In this document: positions 11,589-20,262 of the stretch, in pieces
Layout: every line of letters begins with the position of its first letter
Numbering within the stretch: the first letter of the stretch is position 1
From: Cribrihabitans marinus
GTDB lineage: Bacteria; Pseudomonadota; Alphaproteobacteria; Rhodobacterales; Rhodobacteraceae
DNA length: 64,000 nucleotides
Reading direction: 5' to 3'
Assembly: GCF_900109035.1 (NCBI RefSeq)
Contig: NZ_FNYD01000005.1
Span: 186,001 to 250,000 of the forward strand
Program-made: the position numbers and the translations under genes
The notes under the pieces: model-generated
Seen by the model: only the letters and a program-made list of their open reading frames with translations
Database searches by the model: none
What the model was told of the DNA's origin: nothing

Positions 11589-12587
11589 ATGACGCGCAAT
11601 CCTGTTCTCACCTTCACCGCCCGGGGAATCTACTGCGCCGCCGGGGATTTCTACATCGACCCCTGGCGCCCGGTGGACCGTGCGCTGATCACCCACGGCC
11701 ATGCCGATCACGCGCGGCCCGGGCATGCCCGCTATCTCGCCACCGCGCAGGCCGCGCCGATCCTGCGGCACCGGCTGGGCGAGATCGACCTGCAGACGGT
11801 GGAGTATGGCGCCATCACCACCCTCGGCGATGCGCGGGTGTCGTTCCATCCGGCAGGCCATGTGCCGGGATCGGCGCAGATCCGGGTCGAACAAGCCGGC
11901 GAGGTCTGGGTGGTGTCGGGCGACTACAAGACCGAACCGGATGGGTTGAGCGAGCCGTTCGAGCCGGTGCGCGCCGAAGTTTTCGTGACCGAGAGCACAT
12001 TCGGCCTGCCGGTCTTCCGCTGGCCCGAGCAGGCCAATGTGGCCGACCAGTTGAACACCTGGTGGCGCGACAGCGTGGCGGCGGGCCGGACCCCGGTTCT
12101 GGGGGCCTACTCGCTGGGCAAGGCGCAGCGGCTTCTGACGCTGCTGGATGACGGGCCGATCCTGACCCACGGTGCCATCGAGGGCGCCACGCAGATCCTG
12201 CGCGACCAGGGCTACAGCCTGCCGCCGACCATTCCGGTCACGCCCGAGACCAACCCCAAGGAGCATCCGGGCGCGCTGGTGCTGGCGCCGCCCTCGGCCC
12301 TGGGCAGCGCCTGGGCGCGGCGGTTCGGGCGGGTCTCGGCCGGGTTCGCAAGCGGCTGGATGGCCCTGCGCGGCATCCGCCGGCGCCGGGCGATGGACCG
12401 GGGCTTTGTCGTGTCGGATCACGCCGACTGGGACGGGCTGAACCTGGCGATCCGCGAAACCGGCGCCGACAGGGTGTTCGTCACGCATGGCTATACCGAG
12501 GTCTTCGCCCGCTGGCTGGAGCATTGCGGGCTTGATGCGCAGGTGGTTCCGACCGAGTTCACCGGCGAGGAGGCCGAGGCGGAATGA
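11589..12587 (+). CDS. ligase-associated DNA damage response exonuclease
   Basis: A 332-aa metallo-beta-lactamase-fold nuclease of the mRNA 3'-end processing-like group that is found next to ATP-dependent DNA ligases. The metal-binding motif THGHADHARPGHARY lies near residue 36, followed by FHPAGHVPGSAQIRVE and SDHADWDGL near the C-terminus. Its stop codon overlaps the start of the ligase (ATGA), so both are made together. Family knowledge suggests end processing before ligation. The helicase and phosphoesterase that often complete this cluster are not next to it. Confidence 0.9.
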   Translation: MTRNPVLTFTARGIYCAAGDFYIDPWRPVDRALITHGHADHARPGHARYLATAQAAPILRHRLGEIDLQTVEYGAITTLGDARVSFHPAGHVPGSAQIRVEQAGEVWVVSGDYKTEPDGLSEPFEPVRAEVFVTESTFGLPVFRWPEQANVADQLNTWWRDSVAAGRTPVLGAYSLGKAQRLLTLLDDGPILTHGAIEGATQILRDQGYSLPPTIPVTPETNPKEHPGALVLAPPSALGSAWARRFGRVSAGFASGWMALRGIRRRRAMDRGFVVSDHADWDGLNLAIRETGADRVFVTHGYTEVFARWLEHCGLDAQVVPTEFTGEEAEAE

Positions 12588-14176
12588 GGCGCTTTGCAGA
12601 GCTTTTCACCGCCGTCGACGGCAGCACCAGGACCACAGACAAGCTGGCGGCGCTGGCCGGGTATTTCCGCGACGCGCCCGAGGCGGACCGGCTCTGGACC
12701 ATCGCGCTGTTCTCGGGCCGCCGCCCCAGGCGCAGCGTGACCACGACGCGGCTGCGCGAATGGGCGGCCGAGCACGCCGGGATCCCTCTTTGGCTGTTCG
12801 AGGAGACCTATACAATCGTCGGTGACCTGGCCGAGACCATTGCCCTTGTCCTGCCGCCGGCGGAGAGGATGTCGGAGCAAAGCCTGAGCCACTGGATCGC
12901 GTTCCTGCGCGACCTGGCGGGCCGGGACGAAGAGGCGCGCAAGGCGGCGATCCTGTCGGCCTGGGAGGAATTGGCAGCGACCGAGCGGCTGCTGTTCAAC
13001 AAGCTGATCACCGGCGGGTTCCGCATCGGTGTCAGCCGCAAGCTGATGACCCGTGCACTGGCCCAGGCCACCGGGCGGGACGAGGCCGAACTGGCGCATC
13101 GCCTGATGGGCGAATGGAGTCCCGACAGCACGACCTGGCACGAGCTGATCGAGGCCGAGGATCCCAGCGCCGACGCCTCGCGCCCCTACCCGTTCTACCT
13201 GGCCTATGCGCTGGAGGACGGGCCCGAGACGCTGGGCGATCCCGCCGACTGGGCCGCGGAATGGAAATGGGACGGCATCCGCGGCCAGCTGATCCTGCGG
13301 GATGGGCAGCATTTCGTATGGTCGCGCGGCGAAGAACTGATGACTGACCGCTTTCCAGAACTGGCGCGGGCGGCGGATTTCCTGCCGCCGGGCACGGTTC
13401 TGGATGGCGAGATCCTGGCCTGGGACGGCGCGGCGCCGATGCCGTTCAACGCCTTGCAGAAACGCATCGGCCGCAAGACCGTGCCCAAGAAGCTGCTCAT
13501 CGAGGCGCCGGTCATCCTGCGCGCCTATGACCTGCTGGAATGGCAGGGCGAGGATATCCGCGCCCGCCCCTATGGCGAGCGGCGTGACCTGCTGGACCGG
13601 GCGGTGGCCGGGCTGCCGGCGGATGCGCCGTTGCAGGCATCCCCGCTGGTCGGCTTCGGCAGCTGGCAGGACCTGGCGCGGCACCGGGACAAGGCCCGCG
13701 CCGCCCGGGCCGAGGGGTTGATGCTCAAACGACGCGGCGCGCCCTATCTCGCCGGGCGCAAGAAGGGCGACTGGTGGAAATGGAAGCTGGATCCGCTCAG
13801 CATCGACGCGGTGATGATCTATGCCCAGTCCGGCCACGGGCGGCGGGCCAACCTGTTCACCGATTTCACCTTTGCGGTCTGGCATGGCAACGACCTGGTG
13901 CCGTTCACCAAGGCCTATTCCGGGCTGACCGATGCCGAGTTCCGCGAGATCACCGCATGGGTCCGCAAGAACACGCTGCAACGCTTCGGGCCGGTGCGCC
14001 AGGTGCGGCCCGAGCATGTCTTCGAGATCGCGTTCGAGGGCATCCACGAAAGTCCCCGCCACAAGTCCGGCGTCGCCCTGCGGTTTCCGCGCATGGCCCG
14101 GTGGCGGCGCGACAAGCCGCTGGCCGGGGCCAACACGCTGGACGACCTGCGCGAGATGCTGCGGATCTACGGCTAG
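12584..14176 (+). CDS. ATP-dependent DNA ligase, cisplatin-resistance type
   Basis: A 530-aa ATP-dependent ligase. An N-terminal alpha-helical domain (residues 1-210) precedes the adenylation motif EWKWDGIRGQL, in which the Lys of KxDG is the AMP acceptor. VLDGEILAWDG, the LMLKRRGAPYLAGRKKGDWWKWK block and an OB-fold domain complete the enzyme. It seals nicks and is a repair ligase additional to the replicative NAD-dependent enzyme, which is not in this window. It is coupled to the exonuclease through a 4-nt overlap and converges on smpB with a 7-nt gap. Confidence 0.93.
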   Translation: MRRFAELFTAVDGSTRTTDKLAALAGYFRDAPEADRLWTIALFSGRRPRRSVTTTRLREWAAEHAGIPLWLFEETYTIVGDLAETIALVLPPAERMSEQSLSHWIAFLRDLAGRDEEARKAAILSAWEELAATERLLFNKLITGGFRIGVSRKLMTRALAQATGRDEAELAHRLMGEWSPDSTTWHELIEAEDPSADASRPYPFYLAYALEDGPETLGDPADWAAEWKWDGIRGQLILRDGQHFVWSRGEELMTDRFPELARAADFLPPGTVLDGEILAWDGAAPMPFNALQKRIGRKTVPKKLLIEAPVILRAYDLLEWQGEDIRARPYGERRDLLDRAVAGLPADAPLQASPLVGFGSWQDLARHRDKARAARAEGLMLKRRGAPYLAGRKKGDWWKWKLDPLSIDAVMIYAQSGHGRRANLFTDFTFAVWHGNDLVPFTKAYSGLTDAEFREITAWVRKNTLQRFGPVRQVRPEHVFEIAFEGIHESPRHKSGVALRFPRMARWRRDKPLAGANTLDDLREMLRIYG

Positions 14177-14183
14177 GCCGGGA

Positions 14184-14660
14184 TCAGCCGTGATCCTTGA
14201 GCAGCCGCTGCTTCTGGCGCGACCAGTCGCGCTTGGCCTGAGTCTCGCGCTTGTCGTGAAGCTTCTTGCCCTTGGCGATGCCGATCTTGAGCTTGGCGAT
14301 GCCCCGGTGGTTGAAATAGAGCACCAGCGGCACCAGCGTCATGCCCTTGCGCTGCGTCGCGTTCCACAGCTGCGCCAGTTCCTTGCGCGACACCAGCAGC
14401 TTGCGCCGGCGGCGTTCGTCATGGCCGAAGGTCTTGGCCTGCTCGTAGGGCGCGACATAGCCGTTGACCAGCCACAGCTCGCCGTCATCGACGGCGGCAT
14501 AGCTCTCGGCGATATTCGCACCGCCATTGCGCAGCGACTTGACCTCGGACCCCTCGAGCACGATTCCGCATTCCAGATCGCTCTCGATCGCGTAATCGAA
14601 GCGTGCCCGCCGGTTCTCGGCGATCACCTTGTAGTTGGGGTTTGTCTTCGGCTGGACCAT
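14184..14660 (-). CDS. smpB: SsrA-binding protein SmpB
   Basis: Binds tmRNA and brings it to stalled ribosomes for trans-translation; cytosolic. The 158-aa length is typical. [19 protein letters not shown] at the N-terminus, [15 protein letters not shown], and the basic tail [17 protein letters not shown], whose residues enter the decoding centre in the family, make the call safe. It starts 54 nt after the stop of the ClC gene in the same direction. No ssrA gene is in the window. Confidence 0.97.
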   Translation of the reverse strand: MVQPKTNPNYKVIAENRRARFDYAIESDLECGIVLEGSEVKSLRNGGANIAESYAAVDDGELWLVNGYVAPYEQAKTFGHDERRRRKLLVSRKELAQLWNATQRKGMTLVPLVLYFNHRGIAKLKIGIAKGKKLHDKRETQAKRDWSRQKQRLLKDHG

Positions 14661-14714
14661 GGGGCGCAGATGTAAGCCGCAGGCCGGCGCTGCACAAGGC
14701 CCGCCGGGCAGGCT

Positions 14715-16397
14715 TCAGGAATGCTCTTCTGCGGCCGTGGCCGCCAGGGCGCGGTTATAGGCCTTGAGCGCATCGACATGGTAGAGCGCGCCGACGAGAT
14801 CAGTCTCGCCGTCCCGGCGCACGACGACCGGCAGGAACGCCAGGTCGGCCCGGTCGAAATAGGGCATCGCGGATTCCAGCGTGGCCCGCGCCTCGACGAA
14901 CAGCCCGTCCTCGATCAGGGCTTCGCAGGTGTCGCGGTCGGGACCGCGCGCATCGCCAAGCGGGCGCATCACCGCACCGCTGCGCAGCATCGCCAGCAGA
15001 TAGGCCTGCGGGCCGGCGGCCAGGTGCACGTTGCGCCGTTCCAGCTGGCTGAGGAAATACGAGCGGTCCACCAGGCGCGAGGCCAGCGCCGTCGACATGC
15101 TGACCGACACCATCACGGCAATGCCGATCTGCCAGTCCCCGGTCAGCTCGAACACGATCAGGGTGGTCGAGATCGGCGCGCCCAGCACCGCCGCCGCGAC
15201 AGCGCCCATGCCGGCGAAGGCATAGAGCGTGTGGGTGCCCGAGACATCCGGCAGGAACCCGGTGGCGATGATGCCGAAGGCCAGCCCGGTCAGCGCGCCG
15301 ATCATCAGCGAGGGCGAAAAAACGCCGCCGCCCATGCGCCCGCCCAGCGTGATCGCAAGCGCCGCCGTCTTGAGAACCGCGAAGACCACCGCCTCGTGCA
15401 GCAGCATGTCGCCGGCCAGCGCCCGAAGCGTCGTCTCGTAGCCCACGCCGATGATATGCGGAAACCAGATCGCCAGCGCGCCCAGCAGGATCCCCGCCAG
15501 GGCCGGGCGCAGCCATCTGGGCAGGCCGGTGCGGGCCTGCAAGTGATTGCCCAGATCCTCGGCCAGGAAGGACGAACGCATCAGCACGACCGAGACCAGC
15601 CCGCAGATCAGGCCCAGGATCAGGAAGGCGGGCAGCTCGACATAGAATTGCAGCGCGCCCGGGGTTTCGAGCACGAATTCGGTCACGTCGCCATATTCCA
15701 GCCGGTTGATCACCGTGCCGGCCACCGCCGCGATCACGATGGGGGCAAAGGCGTGCACGGCGAAATGGCGCAACACCACCTCGAGCGCGAAGAGCGCCCC
15801 GGCGATGGGTGCGTTGAAACTGGCCGAGACCGCTGCGGCCACCGCGCATCCCAGCAGGTCGCGCCCGGTGATCCCGTCGGCGTCGATCCGCGCGCAGACC
15901 CAGGTCGAGATCACGCCGGCGAAATGCACCACCGGTCCCTCGCGGCCCGACGAGCCGCCGGAACTGAGCGTGACGAGCGAGGCCAGCATCGAGCCGAGAC
16001 CGGCCTTGACCTCGACCCGGCCATCCTTGATCGCGGCGCCTTCGATCACGTCGGCCACTGTGCGCGCGCGCCCGTCCTCGGTGGTCCAGTGCAAGATCAA
16101 CCCCACCACCAGCCCGCCGATGACCGGGATCAGAAGGATCCAGTACCAGGGCAGCGACTCGGCATGGGTGTGCAGGAACTGCACATCCTCGGTCCGGTAG
16201 ACCGTCGCCTGCAACCAGTTGATTCCCTTTCGGAAAAGCAGCGCGGCAAAACCGGCGGCGACACCGATGGCCAGGGCGATGAACCAGAACTGGACCTGGC
16301 TGGGGCCGCGTTGGCGCAGGATCTGCCAGCCGTCGCGCAGCGCACCCCGCATCTGGGCGAATTGCTGCACGAGAAGGGAGCGTGTGGATTGCGTCAT
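14715..16397 (-). CDS. ClC family chloride channel/transporter
   Basis: A 560-aa inner-membrane protein with the ClC fold and about ten or more hydrophobic helices. The motif SSGGSSGREGPVVH carries the gating glutamate of the GREGP loop, and GAPISTTLIVFELTGDW is the conserved late helix. The first filter motif, normally GSGIP, is not recognisable; the matching place reads ARTVADVIEG. About 110 C-terminal residues look like a CBS-type regulatory domain. It probably moves chloride, possibly in exchange for protons; transport mode and ion cannot be decided from sequence. Confidence 0.9.
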   Translation of the reverse strand: MTQSTRSLLVQQFAQMRGALRDGWQILRQRGPSQVQFWFIALAIGVAAGFAALLFRKGINWLQATVYRTEDVQFLHTHAESLPWYWILLIPVIGGLVVGLILHWTTEDGRARTVADVIEGAAIKDGRVEVKAGLGSMLASLVTLSSGGSSGREGPVVHFAGVISTWVCARIDADGITGRDLLGCAVAAAVSASFNAPIAGALFALEVVLRHFAVHAFAPIVIAAVAGTVINRLEYGDVTEFVLETPGALQFYVELPAFLILGLICGLVSVVLMRSSFLAEDLGNHLQARTGLPRWLRPALAGILLGALAIWFPHIIGVGYETTLRALAGDMLLHEAVVFAVLKTAALAITLGGRMGGGVFSPSLMIGALTGLAFGIIATGFLPDVSGTHTLYAFAGMGAVAAAVLGAPISTTLIVFELTGDWQIGIAVMVSVSMSTALASRLVDRSYFLSQLERRNVHLAAGPQAYLLAMLRSGAVMRPLGDARGPDRDTCEALIEDGLFVEARATLESAMPYFDRADLAFLPVVVRRDGETDLVGALYHVDALKAYNRALAATAAEEHS

Positions 16398-16483
16398 GAT
16401 GCCTGGCGGGTCGCGGTCCTTTCCTGTTTAGGCCAGAGGGACCGCGCGGCATAGGGGGCGTGGGCCGGCCGCCCGCGAAACTG

Positions 16484-18133
16484 TCATGCCCGCAACAGGG
16501 CGCGGGCCGCGGCGCGGGCCTCTTCGGTGATCGTGTCGCCGGCCACCATGCGGGCGATCTCGTCCACCCGCGCCTCGGCATCGAGCGGCAGGACGCTGGA
16601 AAGCGTGATGCCGTCCGCAATCTTCTTCTGCACCTGCCAGTGATGCGCCCCGCGGGCGGCCACCTGCGGCGAATGCGTCACCACCAGCACCTGCCCGTTC
16701 TGCGCCAGCTGCGCCAGCCGTCTGCCCACCGCATCCGCCGTGGCGCCGCCGACACCGCGGTCGATCTCGTCGAAGATCATCGTACGGCGGCTGTCGTCGC
16801 CGCTCAGACAGACCTTGAGCGCCAGCAGGAAGCGGCTGAGCTCGCCGCCCGACGCGATCTTGTTCAGCGGCCCGGCCGGTGCGCCCGGGTTCGTGGCGAC
16901 CGAGAAGGCCACCCCGTCGCGCCCCTCGGGGCCGGGGTCTGCGGCGTCGATCACTGTGCGGAACTCGGCGCGCTCCATCTTGAGCGGGGCCAGCTCGGCC
17001 ATCACCGCCCTGTCCAGACCCGCGGCGGCCGAGGCCCGGCGGGCCGACAGCGCGTCGGCGGCCTCGTCATAGGCCGCCTCGGCGGCGCGCAGGTCGGATT
17101 GCTGTGACGCCAGGTCGGCATCGCCTGCATCCAGCGCCGCCAGCTTGTCGCGCAGCGTGTCGGCAAAGGCGCTCAGATCGTCGGGCGCCACGTCATGCTT
17201 GCGGGCCAGCGCGCGGATCGCAAAGAGCCGCTCCTCGGCCTGTTCCAGTTCGGCGGGGTTGAAGTCCAGCGCATCGAGGCAGGCTGCGACACCGGATTCC
17301 GCCTCGCCCAGTTCGACCATCGCCCGGCCCAACGCGGCCAGGGGCGCATCCAGCCGCCCATCGGCCCGATCCGACACGCCTTCGAGCCAGCGCAGCGCGT
17401 CGCCCATGGCACCTTCGGCCCCTTCGACGCCCAGCAGGGAAAGCGCGCGAGCCACGTCGTCGCGGATGCGCTCGGCCCCCTGCATGGCGCGGCGGCGGGC
17501 GTCCAGATCGGCCTCCTCACCCGGCTGCGGATCCAGGTCATCCAACTCGCGCACCGCGTGGCGCAGGAACTCCTCTTCGGCGCGCACCGCGTCCAGCGCG
17601 GCTTGCGTCGCCTCGACCTGCCGCCGGGCGCGGCCCATTGCCGTCCAGGCCGCGCGGGTGGCGGTCAGCGCTTCCGCGTTGCCCGCGAAGTCATCCAGAA
17701 GCGCCCGGTGGCCGCGTGGGTTCAGAAGGCCGCGGTCATCATGCTGCCCGTGCAGTTCGACCAGGGTGTCCGACAGTGCGCGCAGCACCTCGCCGGAGCA
17801 CCGCCGGTCATTGACCCAGGCGGTCTTGCGGCCATCCACGGTATTGACCCGGCGCAAGAGCAGCGTGTCCGCGACCGGCAGACCGGCCTCTTCCAGGACA
17901 GCGCGGGCGGCATGGCCGGGAGAAAGGTCGAACTCTGCCACCACCTCGCCCTGGTCCGCGCCTTGCCGCACCAGCTCGGCGCGGCCGCGCCATCCCAGCA
18001 CGAAACCCAGCGCGTCCAGCAGGATCGACTTGCCCGCGCCGGTCTCGCCGGTGAGCACGTTCAGGCCGGGTTGGAAGGCAAGTTCCAGCCGGTCGATGAT
18101 CAGCATGTCCCGGATATCAAGCCCGCGCAGCAT
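16484..18133 (-). CDS. recN: DNA repair protein RecN
   Basis: An SMC-like ATPase of 549 aa acting in double-strand break repair. The Walker A motif TGETGAGKSILLDALGF lies at residues 29-45; the middle is a long, Ala-rich coiled coil with many Glu and Arg; the C-terminal ABC signature region (SGGELSRFLLALK) and Walker B RTMIFDEIDRGVGG follow. It starts 21 nt after bamD in the same direction and closes the division/envelope block. In related genomes ligA commonly follows recN; here a ClC channel does instead. Confidence 0.96.
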   Translation of the reverse strand: MLRGLDIRDMLIIDRLELAFQPGLNVLTGETGAGKSILLDALGFVLGWRGRAELVRQGADQGEVVAEFDLSPGHAARAVLEEAGLPVADTLLLRRVNTVDGRKTAWVNDRRCSGEVLRALSDTLVELHGQHDDRGLLNPRGHRALLDDFAGNAEALTATRAAWTAMGRARRQVEATQAALDAVRAEEEFLRHAVRELDDLDPQPGEEADLDARRRAMQGAERIRDDVARALSLLGVEGAEGAMGDALRWLEGVSDRADGRLDAPLAALGRAMVELGEAESGVAACLDALDFNPAELEQAEERLFAIRALARKHDVAPDDLSAFADTLRDKLAALDAGDADLASQQSDLRAAEAAYDEAADALSARRASAAAGLDRAVMAELAPLKMERAEFRTVIDAADPGPEGRDGVAFSVATNPGAPAGPLNKIASGGELSRFLLALKVCLSGDDSRRTMIFDEIDRGVGGATADAVGRRLAQLAQNGQVLVVTHSPQVAARGAHHWQVQKKIADGITLSSVLPLDAEARVDEIARMVAGDTITEEARAAARALLRA

Positions 18134-18154
18134 CGGCCCCGCCTGTTCCCTGGG

Positions 18155-18997
18155 TCAGAGCCATTCGCCCTTGATCGACTGGCGGTAAATCTGGCTGAGC
18201 CAGTTGTTGCCGCTGTCCCTGAGCTTGAGTCCCTGTGCCGTGAGCAGTCGATAGCTGTCCTGATACCAATCCGTCGACTGGTAGTTGTGGCCAAGGATCG
18301 CCCCGGCGGTCTGCGCCTCGTTGACCAGGCCCAGCGACAGATAGGCCTCGACCAGCCGGTGCAACGCCTCGGCGGTGTGGGTGGTGGTCTGGAAATCCTC
18401 GACCACCACGCGGAACCGGTTGATCGCGGCGGTATAATGATCGCGGCGCAGATAATAGCGGCCGATCTCCATCTCCTTGCCCGCCAGGTGATTGAAGGCC
18501 AGGTCAAATTTCAGGATCGCCGCGGTGGCGTATTCGCTTTCGGGATAGACCTCGATCACCGTCCTGAGTGCCTGCAGCGCCTGGAAGGTCAGGCCCTGGT
18601 CGCGGCCCACCTCGTCGATCTGGTCGTAATAGCTGAGCGCCAGCAGGTACTGGGCATAGGCGGCGTCGTCATCGGCCGGGTAGAAGTCGATGAACCGCTG
18701 CGCGGCCGCTCGGCTTTCGGGATAGTCCTTGCCGCTGTGATAGGCGAAGGCCTGCATGATCAGCGCGCGCTTGGCCCAGGAGGAATAGGGATAGAGCCGC
18801 TCGATTTCCGAGAAATAAAAGGCCGCGTCCTCGGTGCGGTTCTCGGCCAGTTCGAACTCGCCGCGCTCGAAGATCTGCTCGGGCGTGAAGCCTTCCAGGT
18901 CCTGGGTGCGGTCGGCGCCCCGGTTGCCGCAGGCGGACAACGAGACTGCGAGAATCAACACGCCAAGCCCCCTGACCCATGCCCTGCTGCCGATCAT
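18155..18997 (-). CDS. bamD: outer membrane protein assembly factor BamD
   Basis: A lipoprotein of the BAM complex that helps insert beta-barrel proteins. The 280-aa precursor has a lipoprotein signal (MIGSRAWVRG, a hydrophobic core, then VSLSAC) with the lipidated Cys near residue 23. TPR helices follow: RGEFELAENRTEDAAFYFSE, then YSSWAKRALIMQAFAYHSGK and YPESEYATAAILKFDLAFNH. The BamD/ComL order after lpxC and before recN is normal for alphaproteobacteria. The protein is at the periplasmic face of the outer membrane. Confidence 0.95.
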   Translation of the reverse strand: MIGSRAWVRGLGVLILAVSLSACGNRGADRTQDLEGFTPEQIFERGEFELAENRTEDAAFYFSEIERLYPYSSWAKRALIMQAFAYHSGKDYPESRAAAQRFIDFYPADDDAAYAQYLLALSYYDQIDEVGRDQGLTFQALQALRTVIEVYPESEYATAAILKFDLAFNHLAGKEMEIGRYYLRRDHYTAAINRFRVVVEDFQTTTHTAEALHRLVEAYLSLGLVNEAQTAGAILGHNYQSTDWYQDSYRLLTAQGLKLRDSGNNWLSQIYRQSIKGEWL

Positions 18998-19130
18998 ATC
19001 CGCCTATCCTCGTCGCGTTTTCGTGGGGTGCATCCCCCATCTGCGCCTCGGTCTAGCACATTAATTTCCGCTGCAAAACGCCCTAAACGCGGGCGGCATG
19101 GAATGGCTGTTGAAGGGTGTCGTGCCGGCG

Positions 19131-20051
19131 TCAGGCGACGTGCGGGATCTCGTTCCAGACCAGTCCCTGACCCGGCAGGCGGGCCGCGATCTCGGGCGGG
19201 CACAGGATCGGGCGCACCGCGTCCGGCGTCTCGAACAACGTCCGGACAAGGGTGTTGGTCAGCGAATGGCCCGACCGGTCGCCGACATAGCGGCCCAGAA
19301 GCGGCCCACCGGCCAGGTAGAGGTCGCCCAGCGCGTCCAGCATCTTGTGGCGCACCGCCTCGTCCGAGTGGCGCAACCCGCCCGGCGTCAGAACGTTGTG
19401 GCCGTCGACCACCACGGCATTGTCCAGCGTGCCGCCCAGCGCCAGGCCGTTGTCACGCATCATCTCGACATCGGCGCGGCGGCAGAAGGTGCGGCTGTCG
19501 CACAGTTCGCGGGCGAAGGTGCCGTTGGCCATGTCCAGTCGCTTGGCCTGGCGGCCGATGGCGGCGTCCTCGAAGTCGATGGTGAACTCGATCTCCATGC
19601 GGTCCGACGGCAGCAGGGTCGCGCTGGCGCCCTCGCGCGCCACCGTCACCGGCTTGAGCACCTTGTAGGCCAGAACCGGGCTGGCCTGCTGGCGTACGCC
19701 GCGGGAAACGATGCCGCGCACGAAGGTCACGGACGAGCCGTCCATGATCGGAACTTCGGGCCCGTCGATCTCGATCAGCGCGTTATGCACACCGCAACCG
19801 GCCAGCGCCGCCATGACATGCTCGACCGTGGACACCGAGACCCCCGCGCCATTGACCAGGCGGGTGCAGAGCTGGGTGCGCTCGACCGCGTCATAGATGG
19901 CCGGAATCATCACGTCGCCCAGATGGATATCGGTACGCTTGAACCAGATGCCGTGGCCGGCTGCGGCCGGGCGCAGCACCATCCGAACCGGCTTGCCACT
20001 GTGCAAACCGGTGCCATCGAAGGTGATCGGGCTCTTGAGCGTATGCTGCAC
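19131..20051 (-). CDS. lpxC: UDP-3-O-acyl-N-acetylglucosamine deacetylase
   Basis: The committed, zinc-dependent step of lipid A synthesis. The 306-aa length is normal. TFDGTGLHSGKPVRMVL at the N-terminus, VSTVEHVMAALAGCGVHN with a zinc-binding His, and HKMLDALGDLYLAGGPLLG with the second His and Asp ligands are present, then the catalytic GRYVGDRSGHSLTN. The start is GTG 20051 with GAGGA just upstream. It is followed 133 nt later by bamD. Between it and ftsZ lies a strong terminator, so lpxC probably has its own promoter in 20052-20213. Confidence 0.97.
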   Translation of the reverse strand: MQHTLKSPITFDGTGLHSGKPVRMVLRPAAAGHGIWFKRTDIHLGDVMIPAIYDAVERTQLCTRLVNGAGVSVSTVEHVMAALAGCGVHNALIEIDGPEVPIMDGSSVTFVRGIVSRGVRQQASPVLAYKVLKPVTVAREGASATLLPSDRMEIEFTIDFEDAAIGRQAKRLDMANGTFARELCDSRTFCRRADVEMMRDNGLALGGTLDNAVVVDGHNVLTPGGLRHSDEAVRHKMLDALGDLYLAGGPLLGRYVGDRSGHSLTNTLVRTLFETPDAVRPILCPPEIAARLPGQGLVWNEIPHVA

Positions 20052-20213
20052 GATAGTCCTCAGGGCTTCCCTCCGGGCTTCCGCTCCCGGCTGGCATCTC
20101 AGGTAAGCGAGGGGTCCCGTGGGCTCAACTCAATCTTTGCGACCGTTTGAAACATTCATGAAAGCGATCGGCGGGAGAACGCTTACCAGCCATCAAAGCT
20201 TTGTATTATAAAC

Positions 20214-20237
20214 AAAAAAGGCCGCCCGAAGGCGACC
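20214..20237 (-). terminator. UUCG-tetraloop terminator of ftsZ
   Basis: On the minus strand GGTCGCC (20237-20231), TTCG, GGCGGCC (20226-20220) form a 7-bp stem with one G-U pair, capped by a stable UUCG tetraloop and followed directly by six T. It starts 26 nt after the ftsZ stop and separates ftsZ from lpxC. Confidence 0.88.
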
Positions 20238-20262
20238 CTTTCCGATGGTTTTGTGACCGCTA

